Position numbers and translations under genes: made by a program
The notes under the pieces: generated by a model
The model's database searches: none
The model's input: the letters and a program-made list of their open reading frames with translations, nothing else
Told to the model about the DNA's origin: nothing
Shown: positions 26,571-35,513 of the stretch, piece by piece
How the letters are laid out: every line of letters begins with the position of its first letter
How positions within the stretch are numbered: the first letter of the stretch is position 1
NCBI GenBank assembly: GCA_963780175.1
Contig: CAWAAT010000003.1
Coordinates: forward strand, 186,001-250,000
Length of the DNA stretch: 64,000 nucleotides
Reading direction: 5' to 3'
Source: Brooklawnia sp963780175
GTDB taxonomy: Bacteria; Actinomycetota; Actinomycetes; Propionibacteriales; Propionibacteriaceae

Positions 26571-28605
26571 CAGGACTCCGGGACGCCCGCCAGGTCGGCG
26601 AGCCACAACCTGGACGGCGCGTCCGAGGGCATCCGCCAGTCGCCGCGCGGCGACAAGGACCCGCCGGCCACCACCTTCGGGCCGTTGGGCAGCGCCGAAC
26701 GCTTGAACTGGTTGGCGTAGAACCGTCTGCCGAAGGTCGTCAACCACGTGGTGATGGTGGCCAGGTCGTAGCTCACCCGCTCATCGGCCGGGTAGCCCTC
26801 GGGCCACAGTCCGGCGTCGGTGTCTCGCCCAGGCGTGTTCGGCCAGGAACGCGATCCGGGTCGGACGCATGCCATGGCGCAGCGTCCAGTAGAGGAAGAA
26901 GTCGTGCAGGTTGTAGGGCCCGATGGTGTCCTGGGTGCTCTGCGGCTTGGCGTCGCCCACCGTGGGCACCAACTCGGGGGTGATCTCGGTGTCCAGGATC
27001 GACTGCAGCACCGCGTCCACCCGTTGGTCGAAGGTCTCGGTGCTGATCACCCACCGGATCAGGTGCTGCATGAGGGTCTTGGGCACCCCGGCGTTGACCC
27101 CGTAGTGGCTCATGTGGTCGCCGACCCCGTAGGTGCACCAGCCCAACGCCAGCTCCGACAGGTCACCGGTGCCCAGCACGATCCCGCCGCGCTGGTTGGC
27201 GATCCGGAAGAGGTAGTCGGTGCGCAGCCCGGCCTGCACGTTCTCGAAGGTGACGTCGTACTGGTCGATCGGGTGGTCGAGGTCGGCCAGCATCTGTTCG
27301 GCGGCCGGCCTGATGTCGAGCGTGTCGAACGTGGCGCCCAACGCGGTGGCCAGTTCGGTGGCGTTGGTGCGGGTATGGACCGAGGTGGCGAAACCGGGCA
27401 TCGTGAACGCCAGGATGTCGCTGCGCGGGCGGCCCAGTTCGTCCATCGCCCGGGCCGCGACCAGCAGCGCGTGGGTGGAGTCCAGCCCCCCGGACACCCC
27501 GATGACGACCTTGGGCCCCCCGATGGCTGTCAGCCGCTGCTTGAGCCCGTACACCTGGATGCTGTAGGCCTCGTAGCAGTCCTGGGCGAGCCGGGCGGGG
27601 TCGTCCGGGACGAAGGGGAACCGGTCGACGTGGCGTCGCAACCCGATGTCGGTGCGCGGCGGCTCCAGGGTGAAGCCGATGCGCCGGAAGTCCTCGGGAA
27701 TGACGTGCCGGCGCGCGCAGTCGTCGAAGCTGCCCTGCCGGGCACGTTCCTGACGCAGCAGCACCAGGTCGACGTCGGCGGTGCACCACGATGAGTCGGT
27801 GGGGAAGCGTGGCGTGGTGGCCAGTAGCGCGCCGTTCTCGTGAATGGAGGTCTGGCCGTCCCACGACAGGTCGGTGGACGACTCGCCCGGCCCGGCGGCC
27901 GCGTAGATGTAGGCGGCCAGGTCGCGGCTGGACGCGCTGCGGCACAGCAGTTCGCGGTCGTCGGCGCGTCCCACGGTGATGGGGGAACCCGACAGGTTGG
28001 CGATCACGGTCGCCCCTGCCATGGCGGCCAGCGTGCTGGGCGGCAGGGGCACCCAGGTGTCCTCGCAGATCTCGACAGCCAGGGTGAAGTCGGCCACGTC
28101 GGTCGCCTCGAACAGCAGGTCGGTGCCGAAGGGCACCTGCTGCGCCGCCGCCAACCCCGGGCAGGGCGATGAACCCGGTCTGGCCGGCGCCCTCGGCGAA
28201 GTGCCGCTTCTCGTAGAACTCCCGGTAGTTGGGCAGGTAGCTCTTGGGCACCACGCCCAGCACGGTGCCGCGGTGCAGCACGACCGCGCAGTTGAACAAC
28301 CGGTTGCCGTTGCGCAGCGGGGCCCCGACCACGATGACCGGCAGCAGGTCGGCGGACGCCGCCCTCAACGCCTCGATGCCGGCCAGCGTGGCGTCCAGGA
28401 CGACATCGTTCAGCAGCAGGTCGTCGATGGCGTAGCCGGTCACACACAGCTCGGGGAAGACCGCTAGCCCGACGCCCTCGGCGTCCAGTTCGCGGGCGAC
28501 GCCGATGATGGTGGCAGCGTTGTCAGGCGGGATCGCGATCGCCGTCAGGCTGGTGCATGCGGCGACCCGCAGATAACCCTGGTCGTAGCTGGAGCGGAAG
28601 TTCAC
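26570..28605 (-). CDS. nadE: Glutamine-dependent NAD+ synthetase (two frameshifts)
   Basis: Repaired length 677 residues, like the long mycobacterial NadE (about 679). The N-terminal nitrilase-type glutaminase has the Glu-Lys-Cys triad in FPELCVTGY, PKSYLPNYREF and EICEDTW. The C-terminal synthetase has the PPi loop SGGLDSTHA, and the end FKRSALPNGPKV, LSPRGDWRMPSD is the conserved NadE C-terminus. It makes NAD+ from nicotinic acid adenine dinucleotide, ATP and glutamine, with ammonia channelled between domains. Two extra bases break it: in CCCCGGG at about 28155-28161 and in the CCC at about 26828-26830. Removing one at each joins all three segments. Start GTG 28605 begins MNFRSSYDQGYLRVA. 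It is coupled to azlC. Confidence 0.93.
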
Positions 28606-28675
28606 CCCACGAGCGTGCCACACCCGGGCGGGACGCGGTGGCCCAACGGATCAGCCGGCGGTGAGTCCGGGCAGT

Positions 28676-29545
28676 TCAGAGCACCTCAACCGTCTGGCTC
28701 AGCAGGTGGCGACGCATCGGCGGGACGGTGATCGACTGGTCACGGGTGTTGACCGCCTCCACGCACACCATCTGCGTCCACTCGTCGTCGCCGAAGTCGG
28801 GCATGGCGGCGGCCTTGGCGATCCAGGGGTTCCAGACGACGGTCTGGGCCGAGCTCACCTTGTCGACCAGGATCGTGCGGTTCCACTCCTCATCGACGAT
28901 CCGGGTGGCCGAGCGGGACTCGTAGACGCGGTCGGTCTCACCGGTGAACCGGACGTCGCCCTGCTGGGTGGCGGTAGAGTTGGCGACCTTGTCGGTGTAA
29001 GCCGCCCCGTCCAGCCCCTCGACGCGCACCTTGTGGATGTCGCCAACCGCGAAATAGGTGTGCAGTCCCTCTTCGATGCTCAGTTCGTGCTGACCGTTGG
29101 TCAGCACCAGTTGCAGGATCAGCACCTTGCCCATCGACACCCGCATCTCCAGATCGAAGTCGCGTGGCATGTCCGGGGCGAACCCGGGCGGAATCTCGCT
29201 GCCCTCGAGTCCCAAGGTCAGGGTGGCACCGCGGGAGGTCACCTTGGCGTGCCGCAGGTGCCACTCGCACAGTCGGGCAATCCCGTGGGCGGGCGTCTGG
29301 TCGCCGTTGACGCCGGTGGCGAACCACGGCCAGACGATCGGGACGCCTCCCCGGATCGCCTTGCCGGCCTCGAACATCGATGACTCGCTCATCCACAGGA
29401 CGGGACGCTGGCCGGCGGGTGTCCACTCGGCGACGTGGGCGCCATTGAAGTAGACGACGCCACTGCCTGAGGGTGTCTCGACCCTGATCCCTGGCAGCGG
29501 TGAGTCGATGAGCGTGATGCCCTTGGGAAGAACGAGTTCGGTCAT
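28676..29545 (-). CDS. D-hexose-6-phosphate mutarotase (YeaD/aldose 1-epimerase family)
   Basis: About 289 residues, galactose-mutarotase fold. Motifs GGVPIVWPWFA, AHGIARLCEWHL, EEGLHTYFAVGD and VVWNPWIAKAAAMPDFGDDEW are typical of YeaD-type glucose-6-phosphate epimerases; the two catalytic residues are the His in AHGIAR-x-like context and the Glu in this last region. It speeds alpha/beta anomer interconversion of glucose-6-P for glycolysis. ATG 29545 (MTELVLPKG) is chosen over upstream starts that lack family similarity. It is in the minus-strand run with nagA and nadE. Confidence 0.9.
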   Translation of the reverse strand: MTELVLPKGITLIDSPLPGIRVETPSGSGVVYFNGAHVAEWTPAGQRPVLWMSESSMFEAGKAIRGGVPIVWPWFATGVNGDQTPAHGIARLCEWHLRHAKVTSRGATLTLGLEGSEIPPGFAPDMPRDFDLEMRVSMGKVLILQLVLTNGQHELSIEEGLHTYFAVGDIHKVRVEGLDGAAYTDKVANSTATQQGDVRFTGETDRVYESRSATRIVDEEWNRTILVDKVSSAQTVVWNPWIAKAAAMPDFGDDEWTQMVCVEAVNTRDQSITVPPMRRHLLSQTVEVL

Positions 29546-29598
29546 GGCAACAAAGTATGTGGTCGGGGGCTCGTTGTGGGGGCAGATTCGCGTTTCGG

Positions 29599-30741
29599 TC
29601 ATATGTCCGCCGCGCCGGGGGGTTTCACGAGCCAATGGCCCCGGCACAAGACGCCGAGTACCTGCCAGGCGTCGTCCCAGACCACCAGATCGGCAGCACG
29701 ACCGGGCAGCAGTCGGCCGGAGTCCAGATGAAGATAGCGGGCAGGGCCCGACGTGGCGCTGAGCAGCGCCTGTTGCCAGTCGACGCCTGCGCCGATGGCG
29801 TTGCGCACGGCGGTGGCCATAGTGAGGGTGGAGCCGGCGATCGCACCGCCGTCGGCCAGCCGAGCCACCCCGTTGCGCACCTGCACCAGGAGGTCTCCCA
29901 GCAGGTAGTCGCCGTCCGGTTCCCCGGCCCCAGCCGTTGCGTCGCTCACGAGCACGACCCGCTCACCGAGTCTGCGGAAGGTCTCGGCCACCAGGTCGAG
30001 GTGCACGTGCACCCCGTCCACGATCAGTTCGAGCCAGACCCGGTCGTCAGCGATCAGGCCCAGCAACGGACCAGGCCGGCGATGTTCCAATGGGGGCATC
30101 GCGTTGAACAGATGGGTGGCGCCGGTGGCCCCCGCCTCTATCGCAGCCCTGGTGGTCGCCAGATCGGCGTCCGTGTGACCGATGGCCGCCACCACGCCTC
30201 TGGAAACCAGCAGCCCGACGGCCTCGACACCGCCCTCGAGTTCGGGGGCGAGGGTGACCATCATGACCGAGCCCTGGCCGGCGTCCAGCAACCTGCTCAC
30301 TTCTTCGCATGCGGGGGCCCTCAGCGACCTGAGTGGATGGGCGCCCTTCCTTCCGGGAGCCAGCCAGGGGCCCTCGAGGTGGATGCCCGCGAGTTCGCCG
30401 GCCGTGACCAGCCGGGCGAGCCTGCGCACCTGGCGTTCCAGTTCGTCCAGCGGCTGGCTGACCAACGAGGCAACGATCGTCGTCGTGCCGTGCGATCGGT
30501 GCATCGCCAGGGCAGGTTCTGGGTCGGTGCCGAAGGAGGCGCCCCCGCCGCCGTGGCAGTGCACGTCGACGAGACCGGGGGAGACGACTCGGTCGCCGAG
30601 GTCAACAATATCCACGCCCGCCGGCGGGCTCGCGTCCGCGGAGGCCAAGGCGACGATCACACCATCGTGCGCGTGGACTGCGCCGGGCCCCAAGTCTTTG
30701 AGGCCGTCAAAGACGTGTCCTGCGCGGATCCAGCTCGTCAC
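29599..30741 (-). CDS. nagA: N-acetylglucosamine-6-phosphate deacetylase
   Basis: About 380 residues, amidohydrolase fold. The metal site DVHCHGG follows SPGLVDV, the substrate motif is GIHLEGPWLAPGRKGAH, and AIGHTDAD, GATHLFNAMPPL, LIVDGVHVH and LVSDATAGAG include the family metal and catalytic residues. It hydrolyses GlcNAc-6-P to glucosamine-6-P and acetate. GTG 30741 overlaps the CoA-transferase stop (TAGTG), so it is second in that operon. No nagB or GlcNAc transporter is in the window. Confidence 0.94.
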   Translation of the reverse strand: MTSWIRAGHVFDGLKDLGPGAVHAHDGVIVALASADASPPAGVDIVDLGDRVVSPGLVDVHCHGGGGASFGTDPEPALAMHRSHGTTTIVASLVSQPLDELERQVRRLARLVTAGELAGIHLEGPWLAPGRKGAHPLRSLRAPACEEVSRLLDAGQGSVMMVTLAPELEGGVEAVGLLVSRGVVAAIGHTDADLATTRAAIEAGATGATHLFNAMPPLEHRRPGPLLGLIADDRVWLELIVDGVHVHLDLVAETFRRLGERVVLVSDATAGAGEPDGDYLLGDLLVQVRNGVARLADGGAIAGSTLTMATAVRNAIGAGVDWQQALLSATSGPARYLHLDSGRLLPGRAADLVVWDDAWQVLGVLCRGHWLVKPPGAADI

Positions 30742-32345
30742 TACGGGCTTGGCAGCGGACGCCTCGGGGCGCCCAGCTGCAGGCCCATCGGCTCGTCGGT
30801 GAAGATCCGGGCGTCCATCAGCTTGAGGTCATCGGCCACGGCCAGGGGAATGCCCGCCCTGTCGAGGACATCGCGTTGCAGGTCGACACCGGGTGCGATC
30901 TCGATGATGGTCGGCCCGGCCGCTCGCAACTCCAGCACGCAGCGCTCGGTCACGTAGAGCACGTGCTGGTCGCGTTCGCGCCCGACGCGTCCCGACCAGG
31001 TGATCTGGGCGATCTCGGGGACGAACTTCGGGATCGAGCCGTCCGTGATGATCTCGAGGCGGCCGTCTCCAAGCTTGACGTCCTTGCGGCCGGCGGTGAA
31101 CTGCCCCGAGAAGACCAGGTGCTTGGCGTGCGCGGTGATGTCGGCGAACCCGCCGACGCCGGCGGTCACGTGGGTGGCCGAGGGCATCAGGGAAACATTG
31201 ATGTCGCCGTTGCCGGCCACCTCCATGAAGCTGAGCAGGGCGATGTCGATTCCCCCACCCTGAAGCAGGGTGAACTGGTCGGACGACTGGACGATCGCGT
31301 CCGGGTTGTAGGCGGCTCCGAACGGCTTGCCGGTGACCGGGAAACCGCCTACCGCGCCCTGCTCGATGATCCAGGTGACCTCGCCCTCGAGGCCCTCCTC
31401 CATCAGGATCCGCGGCACGTTCGCCGAAACCCCGAAGCCGAGGTTGGCGATGTCGTACTGGGCCAACTCCATCGCGGCGCGCCTGGCGATCACTTTCTGG
31501 AGGTTGAACTCGACCAGGCCGATCTCGTCGAGCGACTTGGTCGCGGTGCCCGCCAGCGCCGGGTCGTAGTCGATGCCGGCGACCTGGCGCTGATCCGGGT
31601 CGAGGACGATGGCGTCCACCAGCACGCCGGGGATGTGCACCTCACGGGCGGGGTGCTTGGTCTCGGAGAGCCGCTTGACCTGGGCGATCACGATGCCGCC
31701 GTTGTTGTGGGCGGCGTAGGCCACGTCCAGGGTGCCCAGCAAGGACGCCTCATCCTCGAAGGTCAGGTTGCCGTACGGGTCGGCGGTGGTGGCCCGGATG
31801 ATCGACACGTCCACCGGTATGGCCGGGAGGAAGAGCCACTCCTTGCCGTCGATCTCCATGAGCCTGACCAGTTCGGGGCTGACGTCGTTCATCCGTCCGC
31901 CCTCGACGCGAGGGTCGAGGTAGCTGCCCATGCCCACGTCACTCAGGACGCCGGGCTGCTTCGCAGCGGCGGCGCGGTGCATCTGGTACATCAGGCCCGA
32001 CGGGATCATGTAGGCCTCGATCTGACCGGACTCCAGCATCTCGCGGACCGGGGGTTTGGGCATGGACGAAGGCCCGGCCGGGTAGGACCCGCCGATGATC
32101 CGCCGCAGCAGGCCCGGCTTGGCAAGGTGGTTCGAGCCACCCAGGCCGTCCGACATGTCGCCGGAGTTGATGCAGTGCAGCGATGTGATCCCCCGGGGGT
32201 GGCCGGTCTGCTCGAAGTGCGCCCCGATGGCCGCGAGCATCTTCTCGGGCAGACCGATGGCCGAGGAGGACGAGACTGAGACGGTTGCTCCGTCGGGGAT
32301 CAGGGCTGCGGCCTGCTCCGCCGTCACCACGGGGGGTCGACGCAT
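30741..32345 (-). CDS. Acyl-CoA:acetate/propionate-type CoA-transferase (family I)
   Basis: About 534 residues with fused alpha and beta CoA-transferase subunits, like propionate CoA-transferase (Pct/YdiF). The catalytic Glu lies in WIIEQGAVGGFP, and earlier blocks SPAPSS-like GSYPAGPSSMP, TTADPYGNLTFEDEASLLG, and later FMEVAGNGDINVS match the family. It moves CoA between short acyl-CoAs and free acids such as acetate or propionate. The start ATG 32345 begins MRRPPVVTAEQAAALIPDGATVSV. It heads a two-gene operon with nagA; a LacI-like palindrome lies about 70 bp upstream. Confidence 0.88.
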   Translation of the reverse strand: MRRPPVVTAEQAAALIPDGATVSVSSSSAIGLPEKMLAAIGAHFEQTGHPRGITSLHCINSGDMSDGLGGSNHLAKPGLLRRIIGGSYPAGPSSMPKPPVREMLESGQIEAYMIPSGLMYQMHRAAAAKQPGVLSDVGMGSYLDPRVEGGRMNDVSPELVRLMEIDGKEWLFLPAIPVDVSIIRATTADPYGNLTFEDEASLLGTLDVAYAAHNNGGIVIAQVKRLSETKHPAREVHIPGVLVDAIVLDPDQRQVAGIDYDPALAGTATKSLDEIGLVEFNLQKVIARRAAMELAQYDIANLGFGVSANVPRILMEEGLEGEVTWIIEQGAVGGFPVTGKPFGAAYNPDAIVQSSDQFTLLQGGGIDIALLSFMEVAGNGDINVSLMPSATHVTAGVGGFADITAHAKHLVFSGQFTAGRKDVKLGDGRLEIITDGSIPKFVPEIAQITWSGRVGRERDQHVLYVTERCVLELRAAGPTIIEIAPGVDLQRDVLDRAGIPLAVADDLKLMDARIFTDEPMGLQLGAPRRPLPSP

Positions 32346-32414
32346 GACTGGGCTCCTTCGTTCACTGGCGCGAGGCTGCCCGACAGTTGCGGGCGGCGCT
32401 CTTCCAGCATAACT

Positions 32415-32426
32415 GTAAGCGCTTTC
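32415..32426. promoter_or_regulatory. LacI-family-like operator upstream of the CoA-transferase/nagA operon
   Basis: GTAAGCGCTTTC has the perfect core palindrome AAGCGCTT (32417-32424), the classic half-site pair of LacI-family repressors of sugar genes. It is about 70 bp before the CoA-transferase ATG and within its only promoter region. No LacI gene is in the window. Confidence 0.5.
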
Positions 32427-32427
32427 C

Positions 32428-32464
32428 GTTAGTGTCCGGCGGCCCAGCGCCGCCAGACACCAAC
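32428..32464 (-). terminator. Hairpin terminator of the nar operon
   Basis: GTTAGTGTCCGGCGGC (32428-32443) can pair with GCCGCCAGACACCAAC (32449-32464) with two mismatches that could be G-U pairs, around a 5-nt loop. It starts 12 bp after the narI stop on the minus strand, so it should end nar transcription. Confidence 0.65.
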
Positions 32465-32476
32465 GGTTGCTCGGCG

Positions 32477-33265
32477 TCACTGCCGCGGGGACGGCTCCCA
32501 GTTCGCTGTCGGCTCCGATGGGGTGGATCCGGGCACCGGCTCCCAGCCGCGCTTGACCTTGCGGAGCGGGGCGTTGGCATCCCGTGAGCGGTAGACGATG
32601 TAGGGACGGGTGGGGTAGGCCACAGGTGCCGAGAAGAAGTGCACCAGCCGGGTGAAGGGCCACACCGCGAACAACAGGAACGCCGACACGACATGCAACT
32701 GGAACCACACCGGCACCCCGGCCATCAGGGAGGGATCGGGCCGGAAGGTCAACACCCCGCGCAACCACGGCGAGATCGTCTCGCGGTAGTCGTAGCCGTG
32801 CGGCCCGCCAAGGATCTGGTGCAGCAGCACCGCGATCATCCCGAGGATGATCGGCAGCGCCAGCAACACGTACATGAACCGGTCATTGCGAGTGGTGGCG
32901 TAACGCACCCCCTTGACGCTGAAGCGCCGGTAGAGCAGCAACGCCAGTCCGATCACGGTCGCCAGCCCTGCCGCGCCGCCGGCGAGAGTGGCCATCAGGT
33001 GGTAGGCCTCCTGCGCCATGCCGACCGCCTCGGTCCAGGACTTCGGAATCAGCAGACCCAGGACGTGACCGCCGGCCACTGCCAGAATCCCGAAGTGGAA
33101 CAGCGGTGAACCCCACCGGAGCAGTTTGTGCTCATGCAGGGTGGACGTCCGGCTCGTCCAGCCGAACTGGTCGGTGCGCCACCGCCAGATCGTTCCCGCC
33201 ACCAGCAACGTCAGACACACATAGGGCAGGATCGCCCACAAGAAGACACCAAGAGCGGTCGTCAT
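32477..33265 (-). CDS. narI: Respiratory nitrate reductase gamma subunit (cytochrome b)
   Basis: About 262 residues, five membrane helices. Haem-ligating histidines are visible in LFHFGILAVAGGHVLGLL, HQILGG and FQLHVVSAFLLFAVWPFTRLVH. It anchors NarGH and oxidises quinol. Its start overlaps the narJ stop (ATGA). The C-terminal PYIVYRSRD block matches actinobacterial NarI. It is the last nar gene, followed by a hairpin. Confidence 0.96.
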   Translation of the reverse strand: MTTALGVFLWAILPYVCLTLLVAGTIWRWRTDQFGWTSRTSTLHEHKLLRWGSPLFHFGILAVAGGHVLGLLIPKSWTEAVGMAQEAYHLMATLAGGAAGLATVIGLALLLYRRFSVKGVRYATTRNDRFMYVLLALPIILGMIAVLLHQILGGPHGYDYRETISPWLRGVLTFRPDPSLMAGVPVWFQLHVVSAFLLFAVWPFTRLVHFFSAPVAYPTRPYIVYRSRDANAPLRKVKRGWEPVPGSTPSEPTANWEPSPRQ

Positions 33266-33978
33266 CGTCCGTCCCCCCCCACACTCGCACCGGTCAATTC
33301 CCCATCTTGCTGGCCCCTGCCGTCCAGCCCGACCATCTCCATCGGTGGTCCGCCGGAGATCAGGTCCAGCACCCGTTCACGGGTGGCGCCGCTGACGTGC
33401 GGCAGCGTGCAGGTGACAGCCTCGACGACCTCGACCCATGGGCTGTTCATCGCACCCAGGGCCTCGCGCAAGACCTCAAGGCCATCGCGGTTCGACGACA
33501 GCAGGACACCAGCCACCTCGGCGTCCCCGACCGCCGAGAACTCCAGGACGATCGGCAGGTAGTCGGGCAGTTCCTTGGCGTCCAGTTCGTACCCCGCCGA
33601 ACGGTAAGCCTCGACGAAGCTGACCAGCGCCATACCGCGCTTGCGGGTGTCGCCGGTGAGGAAGTAGGACAGGTAGAGGGTGCACTTGCGCTTCAGGTCG
33701 AACGTCTTCACGTACTCCTCGGCCAGGCGGTCCGCCCCGACGGCTTCGGCATGGTCAAGGTAGCCCCGCAGCCGGGTCGCGATGGGACGCGGCAACTCGG
33801 CCAGCATCCCGGCCACCACCGGGTACTTGGCCATGGTCTCGCTCGTCGGGTAGTCGAGAAGGATCGAAGCCGCCATGTGCGTCAACGCCCGCTGCCGCTG
33901 GGAGTGCGGCACCGGCGCCAGGGGTGGCTGGCGCGGGCGACCGAGGAAGCTTCCCCGGCCGTACAGCGGCACGGTCAT
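33262..33978 (-). CDS. narJ: Nitrate reductase molybdenum-cofactor assembly chaperone
   Basis: About 238 residues. LLDYPTSETMAKYPVVAGML, then YVKTFDLKRKCTLYLSYFLTGDTRKRGMAL, is the NarJ/TorD-family signature. It is needed for cofactor insertion into NarG and is not part of the final complex. ATG 33978 overlaps narH stop. The C-terminal tail after GPPMEMVGLDGRGQQ is family-variable. Confidence 0.95.
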   Translation of the reverse strand: MTVPLYGRGSFLGRPRQPPLAPVPHSQRQRALTHMAASILLDYPTSETMAKYPVVAGMLAELPRPIATRLRGYLDHAEAVGADRLAEEYVKTFDLKRKCTLYLSYFLTGDTRKRGMALVSFVEAYRSAGYELDAKELPDYLPIVLEFSAVGDAEVAGVLLSSNRDGLEVLREALGAMNSPWVEVVEAVTCTLPHVSGATRERVLDLISGGPPMEMVGLDGRGQQDGELTGASVGGDGR

Positions 33979-35513
33979 GAGGCACCCCCACCGCTGCGCT
34001 GCAGCGTCAGCGGGATCGGGCCACTGCCTGCCACGCCCGGACCGTTCATCCCGACACCGCCCGGGCCGTCCAGGGAGCACCCCATCGGATCGAACGACGG
34101 CGTGGGGCGACCGAGTTCTGCGTGCGCCAGGGGAATCACGTATCGCTCGTCGTAGTCGGCGATGGCCAGCAGCCGATACATGTCCTCGATCTGGCGTCCC
34201 GTCATTCCGACGGCGGCGGCGATCTCCTCCTGCGGCTGATCTCCGAGGTTCACGTCACGCATGTAGGAACGCATCGCCACCAACCGGCGAAGAGCTCGTT
34301 CCACCGGACGGCTGTCGCCGGCGGTGAACAACTGGGCCATGTAGTCCAGCGGAATGCGCATCTTGGACAAGGCGGCGAACAGCACCTTGTAGTCCTCTGC
34401 GTCGCTGGTGGTGCGGGCAACCTCGTCCACGATCGGGGACAGCGGCGGGATGTACCAGACCATCGGCAACGTCCGGTACTCCGGGTGAAGCGGCAGAGCC
34501 ACCTCGTAGTCGTTGATGAGCGCCCAGATCGGCGAGCGCTGGGCGGCCTGGATCCAGTTGTGCGGCACACCGCAGGCCTCGGCGGCCTGCTGGACCTCGG
34601 GGTCGTGCGGGTTAAGGAAGCAGGCCCGCTGGGCGGCGAGCAGATCGTGCTCGTCGGCGACCGCGGCAGCCTGGGAGACCTTGTCCGCGTCGTACAGCAC
34701 GACGCCGAGGTAGCGCAGTCGCCCGACGCAGGTCTCCGAGCAGACCGTGGGCAGCCCCCCCTCCAATCGGGGGTAGCACAGCGTGCACTTCTCCGCCTTG
34801 CCGGTCTTGTGGTTGAGGTAAACCTTCTTGTACGGGCAACCCGAGATGCACATCCGCCAGCCACGGCACTGGTCCTGATCGACCAGGACGATGCCGTCCT
34901 CGGACCGCTTGTACATCGCACCCGAGGGACAGGACGCCACGCAGGACGGGTTGAGGCAGTGCTCGCAGATCCGCGGCAGGTAGAACATGAAGGTCTTCTC
35001 GTAGGTCATCGCGACCTGCTGGTTCATCTTCGCCAGCAGGGGGTCGTGGACCGCGATCTCCTGCGAGCCGGAGAGGTCGTCGTCCCAGTTGGCCGACCAG
35101 GTGATCTTCATGTCCTCGCCGGTGATCAACGACTTCGGACGCGCGACAGGCACGTGCGGGGAGTTGGCCGGCGCGTTGAGCAGCATGTCGTACTCGTAGG
35201 TCCACGGCTCGTAGTAGTCGGCCAGGGTGGGCATGTCGGGGTTGTGGAAGATGGTCAGCAGCTTGCGCCACCGGCCGCCCGCGCGTAGTTGCAGCTTGCC
35301 GCCCGCCGAACGCCGCCAGCCGCCCTTCCACCGGTCCTGGTTCTCGTACGTCTTCGGGTACCCCAGGCCGGGCCTGGTCTCGACGTTGTTGAACCAGACG
35401 TATTCAGTCCCTGCCCGGTTGGTCCAGGCCTGCTTGCAGGTGACCGAGCAGGTGTGACACCCGATGCACTTGTCGAGGTTCATCACCATCGCGGACTGTG
35501 CCATGACTCGCAT
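33975..35513 (-). CDS. narH: Respiratory nitrate reductase beta subunit (Fe-S)
   Basis: About 512 residues with four Fe-S cluster motifs: CIGCHTCSVTCKQAW, CEHCLNPSCVASCP, CRGWRMCISGCPYKKVY (Trp replaces one Cys, marking the 3Fe-4S cluster) and CTLCYPRLEGGLPTVCSETC. It relays electrons from NarI to NarG. The start is ATG 35513 overlapping the narG stop (TGATG), with ATG 35504 as an alternative. Confidence 0.96.
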   Translation of the reverse strand: MRVMAQSAMVMNLDKCIGCHTCSVTCKQAWTNRAGTEYVWFNNVETRPGLGYPKTYENQDRWKGGWRRSAGGKLQLRAGGRWRKLLTIFHNPDMPTLADYYEPWTYEYDMLLNAPANSPHVPVARPKSLITGEDMKITWSANWDDDLSGSQEIAVHDPLLAKMNQQVAMTYEKTFMFYLPRICEHCLNPSCVASCPSGAMYKRSEDGIVLVDQDQCRGWRMCISGCPYKKVYLNHKTGKAEKCTLCYPRLEGGLPTVCSETCVGRLRYLGVVLYDADKVSQAAAVADEHDLLAAQRACFLNPHDPEVQQAAEACGVPHNWIQAAQRSPIWALINDYEVALPLHPEYRTLPMVWYIPPLSPIVDEVARTTSDAEDYKVLFAALSKMRIPLDYMAQLFTAGDSRPVERALRRLVAMRSYMRDVNLGDQPQEEIAAAVGMTGRQIEDMYRLLAIADYDERYVIPLAHAELGRPTPSFDPMGCSLDGPGGVGMNGPGVAGSGPIPLTLQRSGGGAS

